Origin: Elioraea tepida
Lineage (GTDB): Bacteria > Pseudomonadota > Alphaproteobacteria > Acetobacterales > Acetobacteraceae
Length of the DNA stretch: 64,000 nt
Assembly: GCF_019203965.1 (NCBI RefSeq)
Contig: NZ_CP076448.1
Location: 1,937,001 to 2,001,000 of the forward strand
Direction: 5' to 3'
The translations under genes were made by a program, and so were the position numbers. The notes below the pieces were generated by a model that saw only the letters and a list, made by a program, of their open reading frames with translations, ran no database searches and had not been told where the DNA came from. Below, piece by piece: positions 38,679 through 48,448 of the stretch; the first letter of the stretch is position 1; every line of letters starts with the position of its first letter.

Positions 38679-39101
38679 ATGACCCTGTTCACCGCCTCCG
38701 TCGCCCTGTTCGCGACCGCCCTCCTCCTGGGAGGAATGGTGATGTTCGCCGCGGTGGTGGCGCCGGTGGTGTTCCGCGCGCTTGAGCCGGCTCCTGCCGG
38801 GCGGTTCCTGAGGCAGTTCTTCCCCCTCTACTACGTCTACGGCGCGGCGCTCGCCGGTGCCGCGGCCTTCGCCTTCGTGCCGCTCGCCTGGGAGGCGGCG
38901 GTGGTGATGGCGGTGGTTGCGGCTGGTTTCGTGTTCGCCCGCCAGGGGCTGATGCCGCGGATCAACGCCTATCGCGACGCAGAGCTCGCGGGCGACGAAG
39001 GCGCCAAGAAGCCCTTCGCGCGCCTGCATGGTCTCTCGGTCGCCATCAACCTCGCGCAGATGCTGCTTGTCGCGGCGGTTTTGATCACGTTTGCCCTCTG
39101 A
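38679..39101 (+). CDS. DUF4149-like membrane protein
   Basis: A 140-residue protein with four hydrophobic segments (ALFATALLLGGMVMFAAVVAP, AALAGAAAFAFVPL, AAVVMAVVAAGFVFA and the C-terminus) and a cytosolic RQGLMPRINAYRD loop, the pattern of DUF4149/TMEM205-like proteins. Function is unknown. The stop overlaps the next ATG (TGATG). Confidence 0.8.
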   Translation: MTLFTASVALFATALLLGGMVMFAAVVAPVVFRALEPAPAGRFLRQFFPLYYVYGAALAGAAAFAFVPLAWEAAVVMAVVAAGFVFARQGLMPRINAYRDAELAGDEGAKKPFARLHGLSVAINLAQMLLVAAVLITFAL

Positions 39102-40012
39102 TGCGGCTCGCCCCCGGTGTCACCTTCGCCGTCCCGCTCTACAACAAGGCTCCCTGGATACGCGCGACCCTCGACTCGATCGCCGCCCAGCGCGGCGACT
39201 TCGCGCGCGAGATCGTGGTGGTCGACGACGGCTCGACCGATGGCGGGGCGGGGCTTGTGGCGGAATGGGCGAGCGGCCGCGACGATGTCCGTCTCCTGAG
39301 GCAGGAGAACGCCGGCTCCGCGGCGGCATCGAATGCCTGCCTTGCCGCCGCGCGATTCTCTGCCGTCAAGTTCGTCGATGCCGACGACCTGCTGCATCCG
39401 GACGCAACCGCCGTCCTGCTCGAGGCGCTGCGGCGCGAGCCGACCGCCGTGCTCGCCTTCGCCGATCGGATGACCTTTCCCGACGGCACTCTGCCTCCGA
39501 TGCCGCCGCGCGCTCCACTCCCGCCGCGTCGAGTCGACGATGCGCTCGCGCGGGTGATCCGCAATTCCCTTTTCAACCCGACCCAGATCCTCGTGCGCAC
39601 GGAGGTCGCGCGCGCCGTCGGCGGCTGCGATGAACGCGTGCTCTACTCGCAGGAATACGGTCTCTCACTGCGCCTCGCCGCGGCCGGCCCCTTCGTGCAT
39701 GTTCCCGAGACGCTCGCGTTCCAGCGCGTCGGCATCGACGGCAATCTCTCGGCCGATCAGGGCGGACAGCTCGCGCGTGCGACCCGCGCGCTCGGGCTTT
39801 TCCTTGCAGACAAGCCCGACCTGCCGGTCTCCCTGCGACGACTCGCCGCGCGCCGGGCGGCCGGGCGCGCCTGGCTGTGGCGACGGCGGCACCAAGGCGA
39901 GACTTTTCTGTCTCCCTGGTCGCTGCGAAGGCTCGCGGCGTGGCTGCCGCCGCGCGACACGGCTGCCTTCGTTCTGGCCTCTGCCGAGGCGATCCAGCCG
40001 CCGCAGCGATGA
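39101..40012 (+). CDS. family 2 glycosyltransferase
   Basis: A 303-residue GT-A enzyme. VTFAVPLYNKAPWIRATLDSIAAQ and EIVVVDDGSTDGG form the nucleotide-sugar site; VKFVDADDLLHPDA carries the DxD metal motif. There is no membrane segment. It is coupled to the methyltransferase by ATGA, so it probably adds or modifies a sugar in a surface polysaccharide. Confidence 0.9.
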   Translation: MRLAPGVTFAVPLYNKAPWIRATLDSIAAQRGDFAREIVVVDDGSTDGGAGLVAEWASGRDDVRLLRQENAGSAAASNACLAAARFSAVKFVDADDLLHPDATAVLLEALRREPTAVLAFADRMTFPDGTLPPMPPRAPLPPRRVDDALARVIRNSLFNPTQILVRTEVARAVGGCDERVLYSQEYGLSLRLAAAGPFVHVPETLAFQRVGIDGNLSADQGGQLARATRALGLFLADKPDLPVSLRRLAARRAAGRAWLWRRRHQGETFLSPWSLRRLAAWLPPRDTAAFVLASAEAIQPPQR

Positions 40013-40752
40013 CGCCCTCCCCCTACGACCGGCGCTTCTACGACCTCCTTACGGCGACCGCAGACCCCTCCGCAGCGGTCGTGGTGCCGAAGCTTCTCGC
40101 TCTCGCTCCTGTCGCCTCAGTCGTCGATGTCGGCTGCGGCACGGGGGGCTGGATCGCCGCCTTCCTCGCAGCGGGAGTCGCTGACACGCTCGGGGTGGAC
40201 GGGCCTTGGGTGGCTGAGGATCAGCTGCGCATCCCGCCCGCGCATTTCCGCCGCGCCGATCTCAGCCAACCGCTTCACTTCGATCGCCGCTTCGATCTCG
40301 CCCTCGCCCTTGAGGTGGCGGAGCATCTGCCGCCCGACCGGGCCGAAGGGTTCGTCGCCGATCTGCTCGCCGCTGCCCCGCTTGTCCTCTTTTCCGCCGC
40401 CGTTCCAGGCCAGGGTGGGGAGGGGCATGTGAACGAGCAGTGGCCGGACTGGTGGGCGGACCGCTTCGCCCGCCTCGGTGCCCGCTGCCTGGACCCGTTC
40501 CGCCACGCTCTGTGGCGGGACGACCGGGTGGCGTGGTGGTACCGCCAGAACATGCTTCTGTTCGCGACGGATGAGGCGCTGGCGCGCTGGCCCGCTCTTG
40601 CCGCCCAGCCTGTGGCACGAGAGCCGCTTGCCCTGATCCATCCAGAGCTCTGGGCCCTCCTCCGGCGCCGCGCCGAACCCGGCTTCGGGCGCTGGCTCAA
40701 GGGCTTCGGCCCGGCGCTTCGCCGCAGCCTCGGCCTGCCGCGGGGGCGCTGA
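40009..40752 (+). CDS. class I SAM-dependent methyltransferase
   Basis: A 247-residue enzyme. VVDVGCGTGGWIAAFL is motif I, LGVDGPWV motif II, LALALEVAEHLPPDRA the post-I/III region. Similar proteins sit beside glycosyltransferases and methylate sugars or lipids. It is translationally coupled to the upstream glycosyltransferase and is two bases before asnB. Confidence 0.88.
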   Translation: MTPSPYDRRFYDLLTATADPSAAVVVPKLLALAPVASVVDVGCGTGGWIAAFLAAGVADTLGVDGPWVAEDQLRIPPAHFRRADLSQPLHFDRRFDLALALEVAEHLPPDRAEGFVADLLAAAPLVLFSAAVPGQGGEGHVNEQWPDWWADRFARLGARCLDPFRHALWRDDRVAWWYRQNMLLFATDEALARWPALAAQPVAREPLALIHPELWALLRRRAEPGFGRWLKGFGPALRRSLGLPRGR

Positions 40753-40754
40753 GC

Positions 40755-42641
40755 ATGTGCGGTTTCGCAGGCCTCCTCGACCCTCAGCGACGGCAGGGCG
40801 AAGCGCTCGCGCTTGCTGTTGCGATGGCTGAGCGGATCTGCCACCGCGGCCCGGACGATGACGGCGCCTGGGCGGATCCGGAAGCCGGGCTCGCCTTCGC
40901 CTTCCGGCGGCTTGCCATACTCGACCTCACGCCCGCGGGGCATCAGCCCATGTCCTCTGCGGACGGCCGCTTCGTCATCGTCTTCAACGGCGAGATTTAC
41001 AACCACCGGGAGCTGCGCCGCGGTCTCGCCATCCCGTGGCGCGGCCGGTCCGACACGGAGGCGCTCGTCGAATCGATCGCTGCCCGCGGCCTTGACGAGA
41101 CGCTCGCCCGCGCCGACGGCATGTTCGCCTTCGCGCTGTGGGACAGGCGCGACCGCGTGCTGCATCTCGCGCGCGACCGCTTCGGCGAGAAGCCGCTTTA
41201 CATCGCGCGGCTTGCGGCCGCTCTCGCCTTCGCCTCCGAGGCGAAATGCTTCTCCGCCCTGCCCGCGCTTGACCGCACGCCGGACGAGGAGGCGCTCGCC
41301 GGTTTCCTGCGCTTTGGCTATATCCCCGCCCCCCGATCGGCCTGGCGCAGCGTGCGCAAGCTCAGGGCAGGGGAGGTCCTCTCCGTCCCGCTCGACCGCG
41401 CCGGTGACCCGCCGGAGCCCAGGCTCTACTGGGACGCCGTTGCGGAGGCGGAACGCGCGGCGGCAGCACCCTTCCGCGGCTCTGCCGACGAGGCGGTGGC
41501 GGAGGTCCGCGCACGCCTCCGCGCAGCGGTCGCAAGCCGGCTCGAATCGGACGTACCCTTGGGCGCTTTCCTCTCCGGCGGCATCGACTCCTCGATCGTG
41601 GTCGCGGCGATGGCGGCAATCGGCGCGCGGCCGAAAAGCTTCACCATCGCCTTCCCGGGAACCCCCTACGACGAGGCCCCGCATGCCGCAGCGATCGCCC
41701 GCGAGCTCGGCACCGACCATCACGTCCTGCCCGTCGCGGAGGCCGAGGCGATCGCCGTCGCGCCAACCCTCGTCGAGACCTATGACGAGCCCTTCGCCGA
41801 TGCCTCAGCCCTGCCGACGCTTCTGCTTGCGCGTCTGACCCGCTCCCACGTCACGGTCGCGCTTTCGGGCGATGCCGGGGACGAACTCTTCGCAGGCTAT
41901 CCGCGCCTGCATGCGGCGGCAGCCGTCTGGCGCCGGGCGTCCATCCTTCCCGCTCAACTGCGTCGCCTCGCGCGTGGCCTCGCCCGCGCCGCGCCGCCCG
42001 GAAGCTTCACCTGGGGCCGGCTGCTCGCCCAGCTCTCTGCGCGGATGCCGCTCTCGCCTGCCGAAGCGGCACAAGGCACGGTGCAGCGCTGGCCGCCGGA
42101 ACACCGTCTCGCGACCGCCGCTGCGCCCGGCCTCGGCCTGTCGCCGCAGCCGAAGCTCTCCCCGCTGCGCACGGCGATGCTGCAGGACCTGCGGACCTAC
42201 CTGCCGGACGATCTGATGGTGAAGGTCGACCGCGCGGCGATGAGCGTCTCGCTCGAGCCGCGCGCGCCGCTGCTTGCGATCGAGTTCGTGCGTTTCTGCT
42301 GGTCCCTGCCTGAGGCGCTTCTGACCGACGCAGGCGACGGCTTCACCGGCGCCAAGGCCCTGCTTCGGCGTGCGCTCTCCTTCGACCTTCCACGCACCCT
42401 GTTCGAACGACCAAAGCAAGGATTCGAGCCTCCCGTTGGGCTGTGGCTCCGCAGCCCGCTGCGCGGCTGGGCAGAGGCGCTTCTGGCACAGCCTCGGCTC
42501 GCTCGTTCCGGCCTGATCGCCCGCCCTGGGCTTATCCGCCGCATCTGGGCCGAACATCTTTCCGGGCGCAGGTCCCACACGCACAGGCTGTGGACGCTTC
42601 TGATGCTCCTCGCTTGGGCCGAGCGTGAGGGGATCCACTGA
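40755..42641 (+). CDS. asnB: asparagine synthase (glutamine-hydrolysing) AsnB
   Basis: A 628-residue amidotransferase. The N-terminal nucleophile Cys2 (MCGFAGLLD) and NGEIYNHRELR give the glutaminase; FLSGGIDSSIVVAAM is the PP-loop for aspartate activation. AsnB paralogues of this length often lie in exopolysaccharide clusters and may amidate a sugar acid rather than free aspartate; the glycosyltransferase and methyltransferase upstream favour that. The stop codon is the edge of a MITE-like element. Confidence 0.9.
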   Translation: MCGFAGLLDPQRRQGEALALAVAMAERICHRGPDDDGAWADPEAGLAFAFRRLAILDLTPAGHQPMSSADGRFVIVFNGEIYNHRELRRGLAIPWRGRSDTEALVESIAARGLDETLARADGMFAFALWDRRDRVLHLARDRFGEKPLYIARLAAALAFASEAKCFSALPALDRTPDEEALAGFLRFGYIPAPRSAWRSVRKLRAGEVLSVPLDRAGDPPEPRLYWDAVAEAERAAAAPFRGSADEAVAEVRARLRAAVASRLESDVPLGAFLSGGIDSSIVVAAMAAIGARPKSFTIAFPGTPYDEAPHAAAIARELGTDHHVLPVAEAEAIAVAPTLVETYDEPFADASALPTLLLARLTRSHVTVALSGDAGDELFAGYPRLHAAAAVWRRASILPAQLRRLARGLARAAPPGSFTWGRLLAQLSARMPLSPAEAAQGTVQRWPPEHRLATAAAPGLGLSPQPKLSPLRTAMLQDLRTYLPDDLMVKVDRAAMSVSLEPRAPLLAIEFVRFCWSLPEALLTDAGDGFTGAKALLRRALSFDLPRTLFERPKQGFEPPVGLWLRSPLRGWAEALLAQPRLARSGLIARPGLIRRIWAEHLSGRRSHTHRLWTLLMLLAWAEREGIH

Positions 42642-42736
42642 GCGGGTTCCACACGAGTGGAAACCGGCCAACACATACTCTTCGACCGTCTTCACGGACT
42701 GAGCTGATTCCAGCCGTGTGCGATCTGCTCTGAGCG
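42639..42736 (-). mobile_element. MITE-like element, copy A
   Basis: About 95 bases that, read on the minus strand, begin AGAGCAGATCGCACACGGCT and end near GGTTTCCACTCGTG...GCTCA. The same start and the same terminal stem-loop occur in the element at 61806-61902. It has no coding content. It begins at the TGA of asnB, so it may have supplied or replaced the original sequence there. TGAGCGG appears at both borders. Confidence 0.65.
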
Positions 42737-42942
42737 GCACCTGCGGCGCGGGCGCTCCTCTCTTCCACGCCCTCCGGCAATGCCCGCGCCGGGGCAGGCG
42801 CCAGCCCCGCCCGGGGGGAGAAGCTGCGGATCACGGCCGATCGCTGCGCGTAAGAAACGTAACCGATCTGTCGTGCGCGGGGCGGACGAGCCGGCTATCG
42901 TCCTCAACTACCGACTTCGAGCCTCCAGAACAGAGGGACACC

Positions 42943-44052
42943 ATGCCGGGACGCTCAACCTCCGTCGCACTCCTCTTCATCGCCGCCCTGGTCGGCGGCG
43001 AGGCCGCGGCAGGGCCGCTCGTCGACCGCCCGATCATCATCGCCCATCGCGGCGCCTCCGGTTACCTGCCCGAGCATACGCTCGAGGCCTACCGGCTCGG
43101 CATACGCCAGGGGGCGGATTTCATCGAGCCTGACCTGTTCCTCACGCGCGACGGCAAACTGGTCGCCCTGCACGACGACACGCTGAACGCGACGACGAAC
43201 ATCGAGGCCCTTGCCGCCACGCGGCCTGACTGGTTCGCGCGTGGCCGGGACGTCGGCGGGCGTCGACTCTACTATGTGTTTGACTTCGACTTCGACGAGA
43301 TCCGTGAGCTCACCGCCCGCTCGCGCGGCACGGCCGGTTACTCGCGGCCCGGCAACGGGTTCTATGACGGAACCGAACCATTCCGGGTGCCGAGCTTCGC
43401 CGAGGTGCTCGAGGTCTCCTACGATCATTTCCGCGAGACCGGACAGGTCGTCGGCGTCTATCCCGAGCTGAAGTTCACCTCCGCCCTGCCCCCGGCGGAC
43501 GGGCTCGCCTATCTGCGCGCCATGGCGGATGCGACGCTTGCCGAACTCGCCGATCCGCGCTGGGGCGGCTTCTTCGACGGCAGCCGCGGGAACGTGTTCA
43601 TCCAGTCCTTCATCCCCGCCGTGCTTCAGTACGCCAGGGATCTGACGACGCTGCCGCTGATCGCCCTCACCTTCACCCTGCCAAACGGGGCCGGTTTCCC
43701 ACCCGTTCCCACCTGCCCCACGACCCCGGAAGCGGCGGCCGCGCTTGCCTCCTTCGCGCAAGGGATCGGCGTGAACGCCGCCGCGGCGACCGAGGCCTGC
43801 ATTGCCGCCGCGCACGAGGCGGGCCTCTTGGTGCACGTCTACACGCTCACCGACCGGGCTGAGGATTATCGCCTGTTCCTCGAGCGCGGCGTCGACGGGA
43901 TCTTCAGCAACCACCCCGATATCGGTGTCGGCGTGCGCAACGCTCTGTTCCCTGTGCCCGAACCAGCCTCGCTCGCCATCCTCGGCGCCGGGCTGTTCGG
44001 ACTGCTCGGCGTGTCCTTCGCGCGGCGCGGTTCGGGGGCGGTCACGCGCTGA
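42943..44052 (+). CDS. secreted glycerophosphodiester phosphodiesterase with PEP-CTERM anchor
   Basis: A 369-residue exported enzyme. A signal peptide (about 22 residues) precedes IIIAHRGASGYLPEHTLEAY and ADFIEPDLFLTRDGKLVALHD, the HRG and E-x-D metal site of GlpQ-like enzymes that release glycerol phosphate. The C-terminus VPEPASLAILGAGLFGLLG followed by ARRGS is a PEP-CTERM signal: a VPEP motif, membrane helix and basic tail recognised by exosortase. The protein would be processed at the cell surface. The exosortase is not in this window. Confidence 0.93.
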   Translation: MPGRSTSVALLFIAALVGGEAAAGPLVDRPIIIAHRGASGYLPEHTLEAYRLGIRQGADFIEPDLFLTRDGKLVALHDDTLNATTNIEALAATRPDWFARGRDVGGRRLYYVFDFDFDEIRELTARSRGTAGYSRPGNGFYDGTEPFRVPSFAEVLEVSYDHFRETGQVVGVYPELKFTSALPPADGLAYLRAMADATLAELADPRWGGFFDGSRGNVFIQSFIPAVLQYARDLTTLPLIALTFTLPNGAGFPPVPTCPTTPEAAAALASFAQGIGVNAAAATEACIAAAHEAGLLVHVYTLTDRAEDYRLFLERGVDGIFSNHPDIGVGVRNALFPVPEPASLAILGAGLFGLLGVSFARRGSGAVTR

Positions 44053-44413
44053 ACTTCACGAGGGGCACCGGCCCTCGGGCATCCGGTCGCGCCACATCGC
44101 GCGCGCCATCGCTCACGGGTTCTGCGAGGACCGCTCTCGCCGCCCTACTGCGGGGGAAGAGCGGTTCGAGCCCTTGGCGCGGGCACGCCGCCGCTTCGCC
44201 TGATCCTGAGTCGCACAGAACGGTTCAGTGCACGCGAAGGATTTCATTCTTTCGAGTCAAGACCGCGTGTCAGCAATACGTCACCGATATTTCGTCGAGC
44301 TGAAAAGCGGCAAGCGGCCGACGTGCCCTATACGAACGCATGACCGCGCGCGAGATGGGCCTCAGACTTGGGGGCCCGCCCTCCCCGGTCATCTTGGGAA
44401 AGGGACCTTGGAT
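44053..44413. other. 361-base gap upstream of the phosphatase; weak regulatory motif only
   Basis: No gene is recognised. At 44266-44284 the sequence CGTGTCAGCAATACGTCAC resembles both the direct-repeat pattern of a Pho box (GTCA at an 11-base spacing) and, more loosely, the CGTGTCGGAA motif near another PEP-CTERM gene at 61587. Neither match is strong. Confidence 0.35.
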
Positions 44414-45943
44414 ATGCTGACGAGACGTCATCTGGTCGCCGCGGTCGCTGCCGGTGCGATCGCGGTCTCGATCGGGGCGGCAGACGCTGCGCCGGTCAAG
44501 AACGTGATGCTGTTCATCTCCGACGGCGCCTCCTGGGGCACCTGGGACATGGCGTCCTACTGGGCGACGGGGGAGCAGCGCGGCCAAGCCTATCAGAACT
44601 TCCCGGTACGGCTCGGCATGACGACCTATCCGCTGAACACCTCGAGCACGCCGACGAACACGGGAACGCCGCAGATCTCCTACGATCCCACGCGGGCATG
44701 GGACACGACCCCGAACGCGGGCAGCTTCGGCGGGCGGCCCTCCTTCTTCAACGGCTACGACTACATCAAGCGCAACTATCCCGACTCGGCAGCGGCCGGC
44801 ACCGCGCTCGCGACCGGCGCCAAGACCTACAACAACGCAATCAACTTCGACGATTACGGGAATCCTCTTCCCTACATCACCCAGGAGGCGAAGGCGCTCG
44901 GCCGCGCCACGGGCGTGGTGACGTCGGTGCCGTTCAGCCACGCCACACCGGCCGTGTTCGGGTCGCAGAACATCAGCCGCAACAACTACCATCAGATCGC
45001 CGAGCAGATGCTCGCCAACCCTGATCTCGACCTGATCATGGGCGCGGGGCACCCGCTCTACAACTCGAACGGTCAGGCGCGGTCGACACCGAGCGAGACC
45101 TACATGACGGTCGACCAGCTCACCCGGCTGCAGTCCGGTGACCCGATCTACAACCGCACCCTCATCACCTCGCTCGACGAGTTCCGGGCGATGGCGGATG
45201 GAAGCGTCGTCCCGACCGGGCGGGTTATCGGCCTCGCCGAGGTGGGCGACACGCTTCAGGCGAACCGGAACCGGCCGGTCGATCCGTCCGTCATCTCGGT
45301 CGCGAGCGGCAATGCCTCCGGCGTGCCGTTCAACACCAACGTGCCGACCCTGGTGGAGATGACGGCGGGGGCCATCAACTATCTCTCGCGCAACCCTGAC
45401 GGTTTCTTCCTCATGGTCGAGGGCGGGGCGGTCGACTGGATGGCGCATGCGAACAACACGGCCCGGATCATCGAGGAGCAGGTGGATTTCGACCGATCGG
45501 TCGCGTGGGCGATCAACTGGGTCGAGGAATATTCGAACTGGAATGAGACGCTCCTGATCGTTCTCACCGACCATGGCAACGGCATGCCGATGGGCCCTCA
45601 GTCCGATCGCATCCCGTTCCAGCCGATCGAGAACCGCGGTCAGGGGAACCTCCCCGGTGTTCTCTGGCACTATGGCACGCACACCAACGAGGTGACTCTG
45701 CTTTGGGCCAAAGGTGCGGGTGCGGAGCGGCTGTATGACTTCGTCGTCGGTGTCGACCAAGGCCTCGTTGAGTTCCTTCAGTTCAACGACGGGCGCTACA
45801 TCGACAACACCGCCATCTACCCGATCATGCGCATGGCGATGATGGGTCAGCCCGTGCCCGAGCCTGCCTCGGTCGCGCTCATGCTGATGGGCCTTGCCGG
45901 GCTCGGCGCCGTCGCCCGCCGCGCGCGCCGCGCAACGGCCTGA
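44414..45943 (+). CDS. secreted alkaline phosphatase with PEP-CTERM anchor
   Basis: A 509-residue PhoA-family enzyme. After a signal peptide (about 25 residues), VMLFISDGASWG holds the first metal Asp; DSAAAGTALATGAKTYNNAI contains the active-site Ser; GGAVDWMAHANN and LTDHGNG supply metal ligands. The end VPEPASVALMLMGLAGLGAVARRARRA is a PEP-CTERM signal. With the neighbouring phosphodiesterase it forms a two-gene set for freeing phosphate outside the cell. Confidence 0.93.
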   Translation: MLTRRHLVAAVAAGAIAVSIGAADAAPVKNVMLFISDGASWGTWDMASYWATGEQRGQAYQNFPVRLGMTTYPLNTSSTPTNTGTPQISYDPTRAWDTTPNAGSFGGRPSFFNGYDYIKRNYPDSAAAGTALATGAKTYNNAINFDDYGNPLPYITQEAKALGRATGVVTSVPFSHATPAVFGSQNISRNNYHQIAEQMLANPDLDLIMGAGHPLYNSNGQARSTPSETYMTVDQLTRLQSGDPIYNRTLITSLDEFRAMADGSVVPTGRVIGLAEVGDTLQANRNRPVDPSVISVASGNASGVPFNTNVPTLVEMTAGAINYLSRNPDGFFLMVEGGAVDWMAHANNTARIIEEQVDFDRSVAWAINWVEEYSNWNETLLIVLTDHGNGMPMGPQSDRIPFQPIENRGQGNLPGVLWHYGTHTNEVTLLWAKGAGAERLYDFVVGVDQGLVEFLQFNDGRYIDNTAIYPIMRMAMMGQPVPEPASVALMLMGLAGLGAVARRARRATA

Positions 45944-46131
45944 GAAGGGCCGCAGGTTCAGTGTCCCGTTCGGTCCTCCCTGCGGCACAGCGAGGGCCTG
46001 ATGTCAGGGGCGGAGTGTGCGTCGGACGCACCATCCGCCCCCTTCCCCTCGGTTCCACCGTCCGCCGAGCCGGATCGGAACGACCCGACGCCGTCCGCCC
46101 GGCCTCTCGCTTTCCTTGCGTCGCCGCCCGG

Positions 46132-47133
46132 TCAGTCGAGCCGCGCGCCCGATCGTCGCACCACCTCGGCCCAGCGCGTCGTCTCGGCAGCGATGAAGGC
46201 GCGGAAGGCCTCGGGTGTTGCGCTCATCGGCTCCGCCCCGACCTCCTCGAGCCGGGAGACGAGGCTGCCCCCCGGGCCCGTCATTGCCGCGAGCTCCCGG
46301 GCGAGACGCGCCACCACAGGTTCGGGCGTTCCGGCCGGGGCGAACACGCCGAACCAGGCGCCGGTGACGAACTCCGGATAGCCGACCTCGCCGAAGGTCG
46401 GCACGCCGGGCACCGCCGGCATCCGCGCCCGCGAGGCGACCGCGAGCGCCCGCACCCCGCCCGAGGCGATCTGCCCTCGTACGCCGGGCACGAGTTCGAA
46501 CATCGCCTCGATCCGACCGGCCACGAGATCGGTCAGTGCCGGGGCGGAGCCGCGATAAGGAACATGCTCCATCTCGATCCCGGCGATCACCTTGAACAAT
46601 TCGCCGGCGAGATGAATCGAGGTGCCGTTGCCGGAGCTGCCGAAGCGTATGCGGTTCGGGTTCGCCTTGGCGTAGGCGACGAAGCCGGCGACGTCGGCCA
46701 CGGGGAGGCCGGTCGTGACCACGAGAATGTTCGGCACCGAAGCCACCGGGGCGATGGGAACGAAATCGGCGACCGGATCATAGGGCAGGCGCGCGAACAG
46801 CGCCGCATTGGCCGCATGCGTCCCTTGCGTGCCGAGGAGAAGCGTGTAGCCGTCGGGCGCGGAGCGGGCGACGTGTTCGGCGGCGATGTTGCCCGACGCG
46901 CCGGCGCGGTTCTCCACCACCACGCTCTGGCCAAGGGCGGCGGCGAGACGTTCGCCCACGAGCCGCCCGATCACATCAGCCGTTCCGCCTGCGGGGAAGC
47001 CGAGCACGAGCCGGATCGGACGTGACGGCCAGCCTTGGCCGAGCGCTCGGGGCGAGGCGAGGCCCGCAACCGCCGCGAGCGCGAGCGCCTGGCGTCGCGG
47101 GATCGTCGCATCCATCGAGCGGCCCTCCCTCAT
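46132..47133 (-). CDS. Bug family (tripartite tricarboxylate transporter) solute-binding protein
   Basis: A 333-residue periplasmic receptor with a signal peptide (RRQALALAAVAGLASPRALG). WPSRPIRLVLGFPAGGTADVIGRLV, VVENRAGASGNIAAEHVA and LLLGTQGTHAANAAL are hallmark Bug/TctC motifs. No TctA or TctB membrane partner is nearby, as is usual for orphan Bug proteins. The ligand, probably a carboxylate, is unknown. Confidence 0.9.
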   Translation of the reverse strand: MREGRSMDATIPRRQALALAAVAGLASPRALGQGWPSRPIRLVLGFPAGGTADVIGRLVGERLAAALGQSVVVENRAGASGNIAAEHVARSAPDGYTLLLGTQGTHAANAALFARLPYDPVADFVPIAPVASVPNILVVTTGLPVADVAGFVAYAKANPNRIRFGSSGNGTSIHLAGELFKVIAGIEMEHVPYRGSAPALTDLVAGRIEAMFELVPGVRGQIASGGVRALAVASRARMPAVPGVPTFGEVGYPEFVTGAWFGVFAPAGTPEPVVARLARELAAMTGPGGSLVSRLEEVGAEPMSATPEAFRAFIAAETTRWAEVVRRSGARLD

Positions 47134-47274
47134 GTCGAGGCATGCCGTGGCACGCGATCGTCTCCAGGCCCGCGCCCCGCTGTCAACCGCTGCTGTTCAG
47201 CCGCCAGGGCTTCCGCTAAGAGAGCGTTCAAGGGCCGGGAGGCCCAAGGCCGCTGGGAGAGAGGAACGTCACCG

Positions 47275-48369
47275 ATGAAGCGTCGTATCCTGGTCACGCG
47301 CGGCGCCGCCGCTGCCGCCGCCACCACAGCGCTCGCCGCCCCGGCGATCGCCCAGAGCGCCCCCGAGATCCGCTGGCGGCTCTCGAGCGCCTTCCCGCGC
47401 ACCTTCGACACGCTCTTCGGCCCCGCCGAGCTGATCGCGCGCCAGGTCGCCGCGATCACCGACAACCGGTTCCAGATCCGCGTCTTCCCCGCGGGCGAGA
47501 TCGTTCCCCCCTTCTCGACCCTCGAGGCGGCGCAGAACGGCACCGTCGAGATGACGCACGTGCCGAACTACTACTTCATCGGCAAGGAGCCGGCGCTCGC
47601 CTTCGAGACGGCGCTGCCCTGGGGCATGACCTTCCGCCAGCACAATGCCTGGTATTACCACGGCGGCGGGCAGGCGCTCCTGCGCGAGCTGATGCGCGAG
47701 TACAACGTCATCTCGTTCCTTGCCGGCAACACCGGCGCGCAGATGGGCGGCTTCTTCCGCAAGGAGCTGCGCACAGTGGCCGATCTGCAGGGGCTGAAGT
47801 TCCGGATCGCCGGCCTTGGCGGGCAGATCATGGCCCGGCTCGGGGCGACCCCGCAGCAGCTTGCTCTCGGCGAAGTCTACTCGGCGCTCGAGCGCGGCAC
47901 GATCGATGCGGCCGAGTTCGTCGGCCCCTACGACGACGAGCGGATCGGTCTGGTACGTGTGGCGCCCTTCTACTACTACCCGGGCTTCTGGGAGGGTGGG
48001 GCGGCGCTCTCGCTCAACATCCACCTGCCTGCGTGGGAGTCGCTTCCCGCCTCCTACAAGGCGGCGATCGAGACCGCCTGCGCGATGGCCAACGCCGACA
48101 TGATGGCGAAGTACGATGCGGTGAACGCCGCCGCGCTGCGACGGCTCGTCGCCCAAGGGGCGCAGCTCCGCGCCTTCCCGCGCGAGATCCTCGCCGAGGC
48201 CTGGAAGGCGGCGCACGCGATCTACGACGAGCTCGCGCGAACCAACGCCAAGTTCGCCCGCATCTATGAGAGCTGGAAGGTGTTCCGCGACGAGCAGTTC
48301 CTGTGGTTCCGCGTGGCCGAGCTGACCTACCAGAACTTCGCCTTCACCGCGGCCCAGACGGTGCGCTGA
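47275..48369 (+). CDS. TRAP transporter solute-binding protein DctP
   Basis: A 364-residue periplasmic protein with a twin-basic/Tat-like signal (MKRRILVTRGAAAAAATTAL). IRWRLSSAFPRTFDTLFG, VEMTHVPNYYFIGKEPALAFETALPWGM, LKFRIAGLGGQIMARLGATPQQL and ALERGTIDAAEFVGPYDD match the receptor group that takes alpha-keto or similar acids. It converges on the dctM-dctQ pair, with a terminator between. Confidence 0.92.
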   Translation: MKRRILVTRGAAAAAATTALAAPAIAQSAPEIRWRLSSAFPRTFDTLFGPAELIARQVAAITDNRFQIRVFPAGEIVPPFSTLEAAQNGTVEMTHVPNYYFIGKEPALAFETALPWGMTFRQHNAWYYHGGGQALLRELMREYNVISFLAGNTGAQMGGFFRKELRTVADLQGLKFRIAGLGGQIMARLGATPQQLALGEVYSALERGTIDAAEFVGPYDDERIGLVRVAPFYYYPGFWEGGAALSLNIHLPAWESLPASYKAAIETACAMANADMMAKYDAVNAAALRRLVAQGAQLRAFPREILAEAWKAAHAIYDELARTNAKFARIYESWKVFRDEQFLWFRVAELTYQNFAFTAAQTVR

Positions 48370-48407
48370 CGGGCGCGACCCGAGCGGCACTGGCCGGAGC
48401 GACGAGG

Positions 48408-48440
48408 GAAGGGTGGCCTGTTGGCCGCCCTTCTTTCGTT
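48408..48440 (+). terminator. intrinsic terminator after dctP, possibly bidirectional
   Basis: GAAGGGTGGCC pairs with GGCCGCCCTTC (one G-T pair) around TGTT, followed by TTTCGTT. It lies 39 bases after the dctP stop and just past the stop of the opposite-strand dctM gene. Confidence 0.75.
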
Positions 48441-48448
48441 CCAGGTGC

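Noticed and set aside
44267-44284. Pho box upstream of the PEP-CTERM alkaline phosphatase
   Set aside because: GTGTCAG-CAAT-ACGTCAC has the right spacing but only about half of the consensus bases. It is kept as a note, not a called site.
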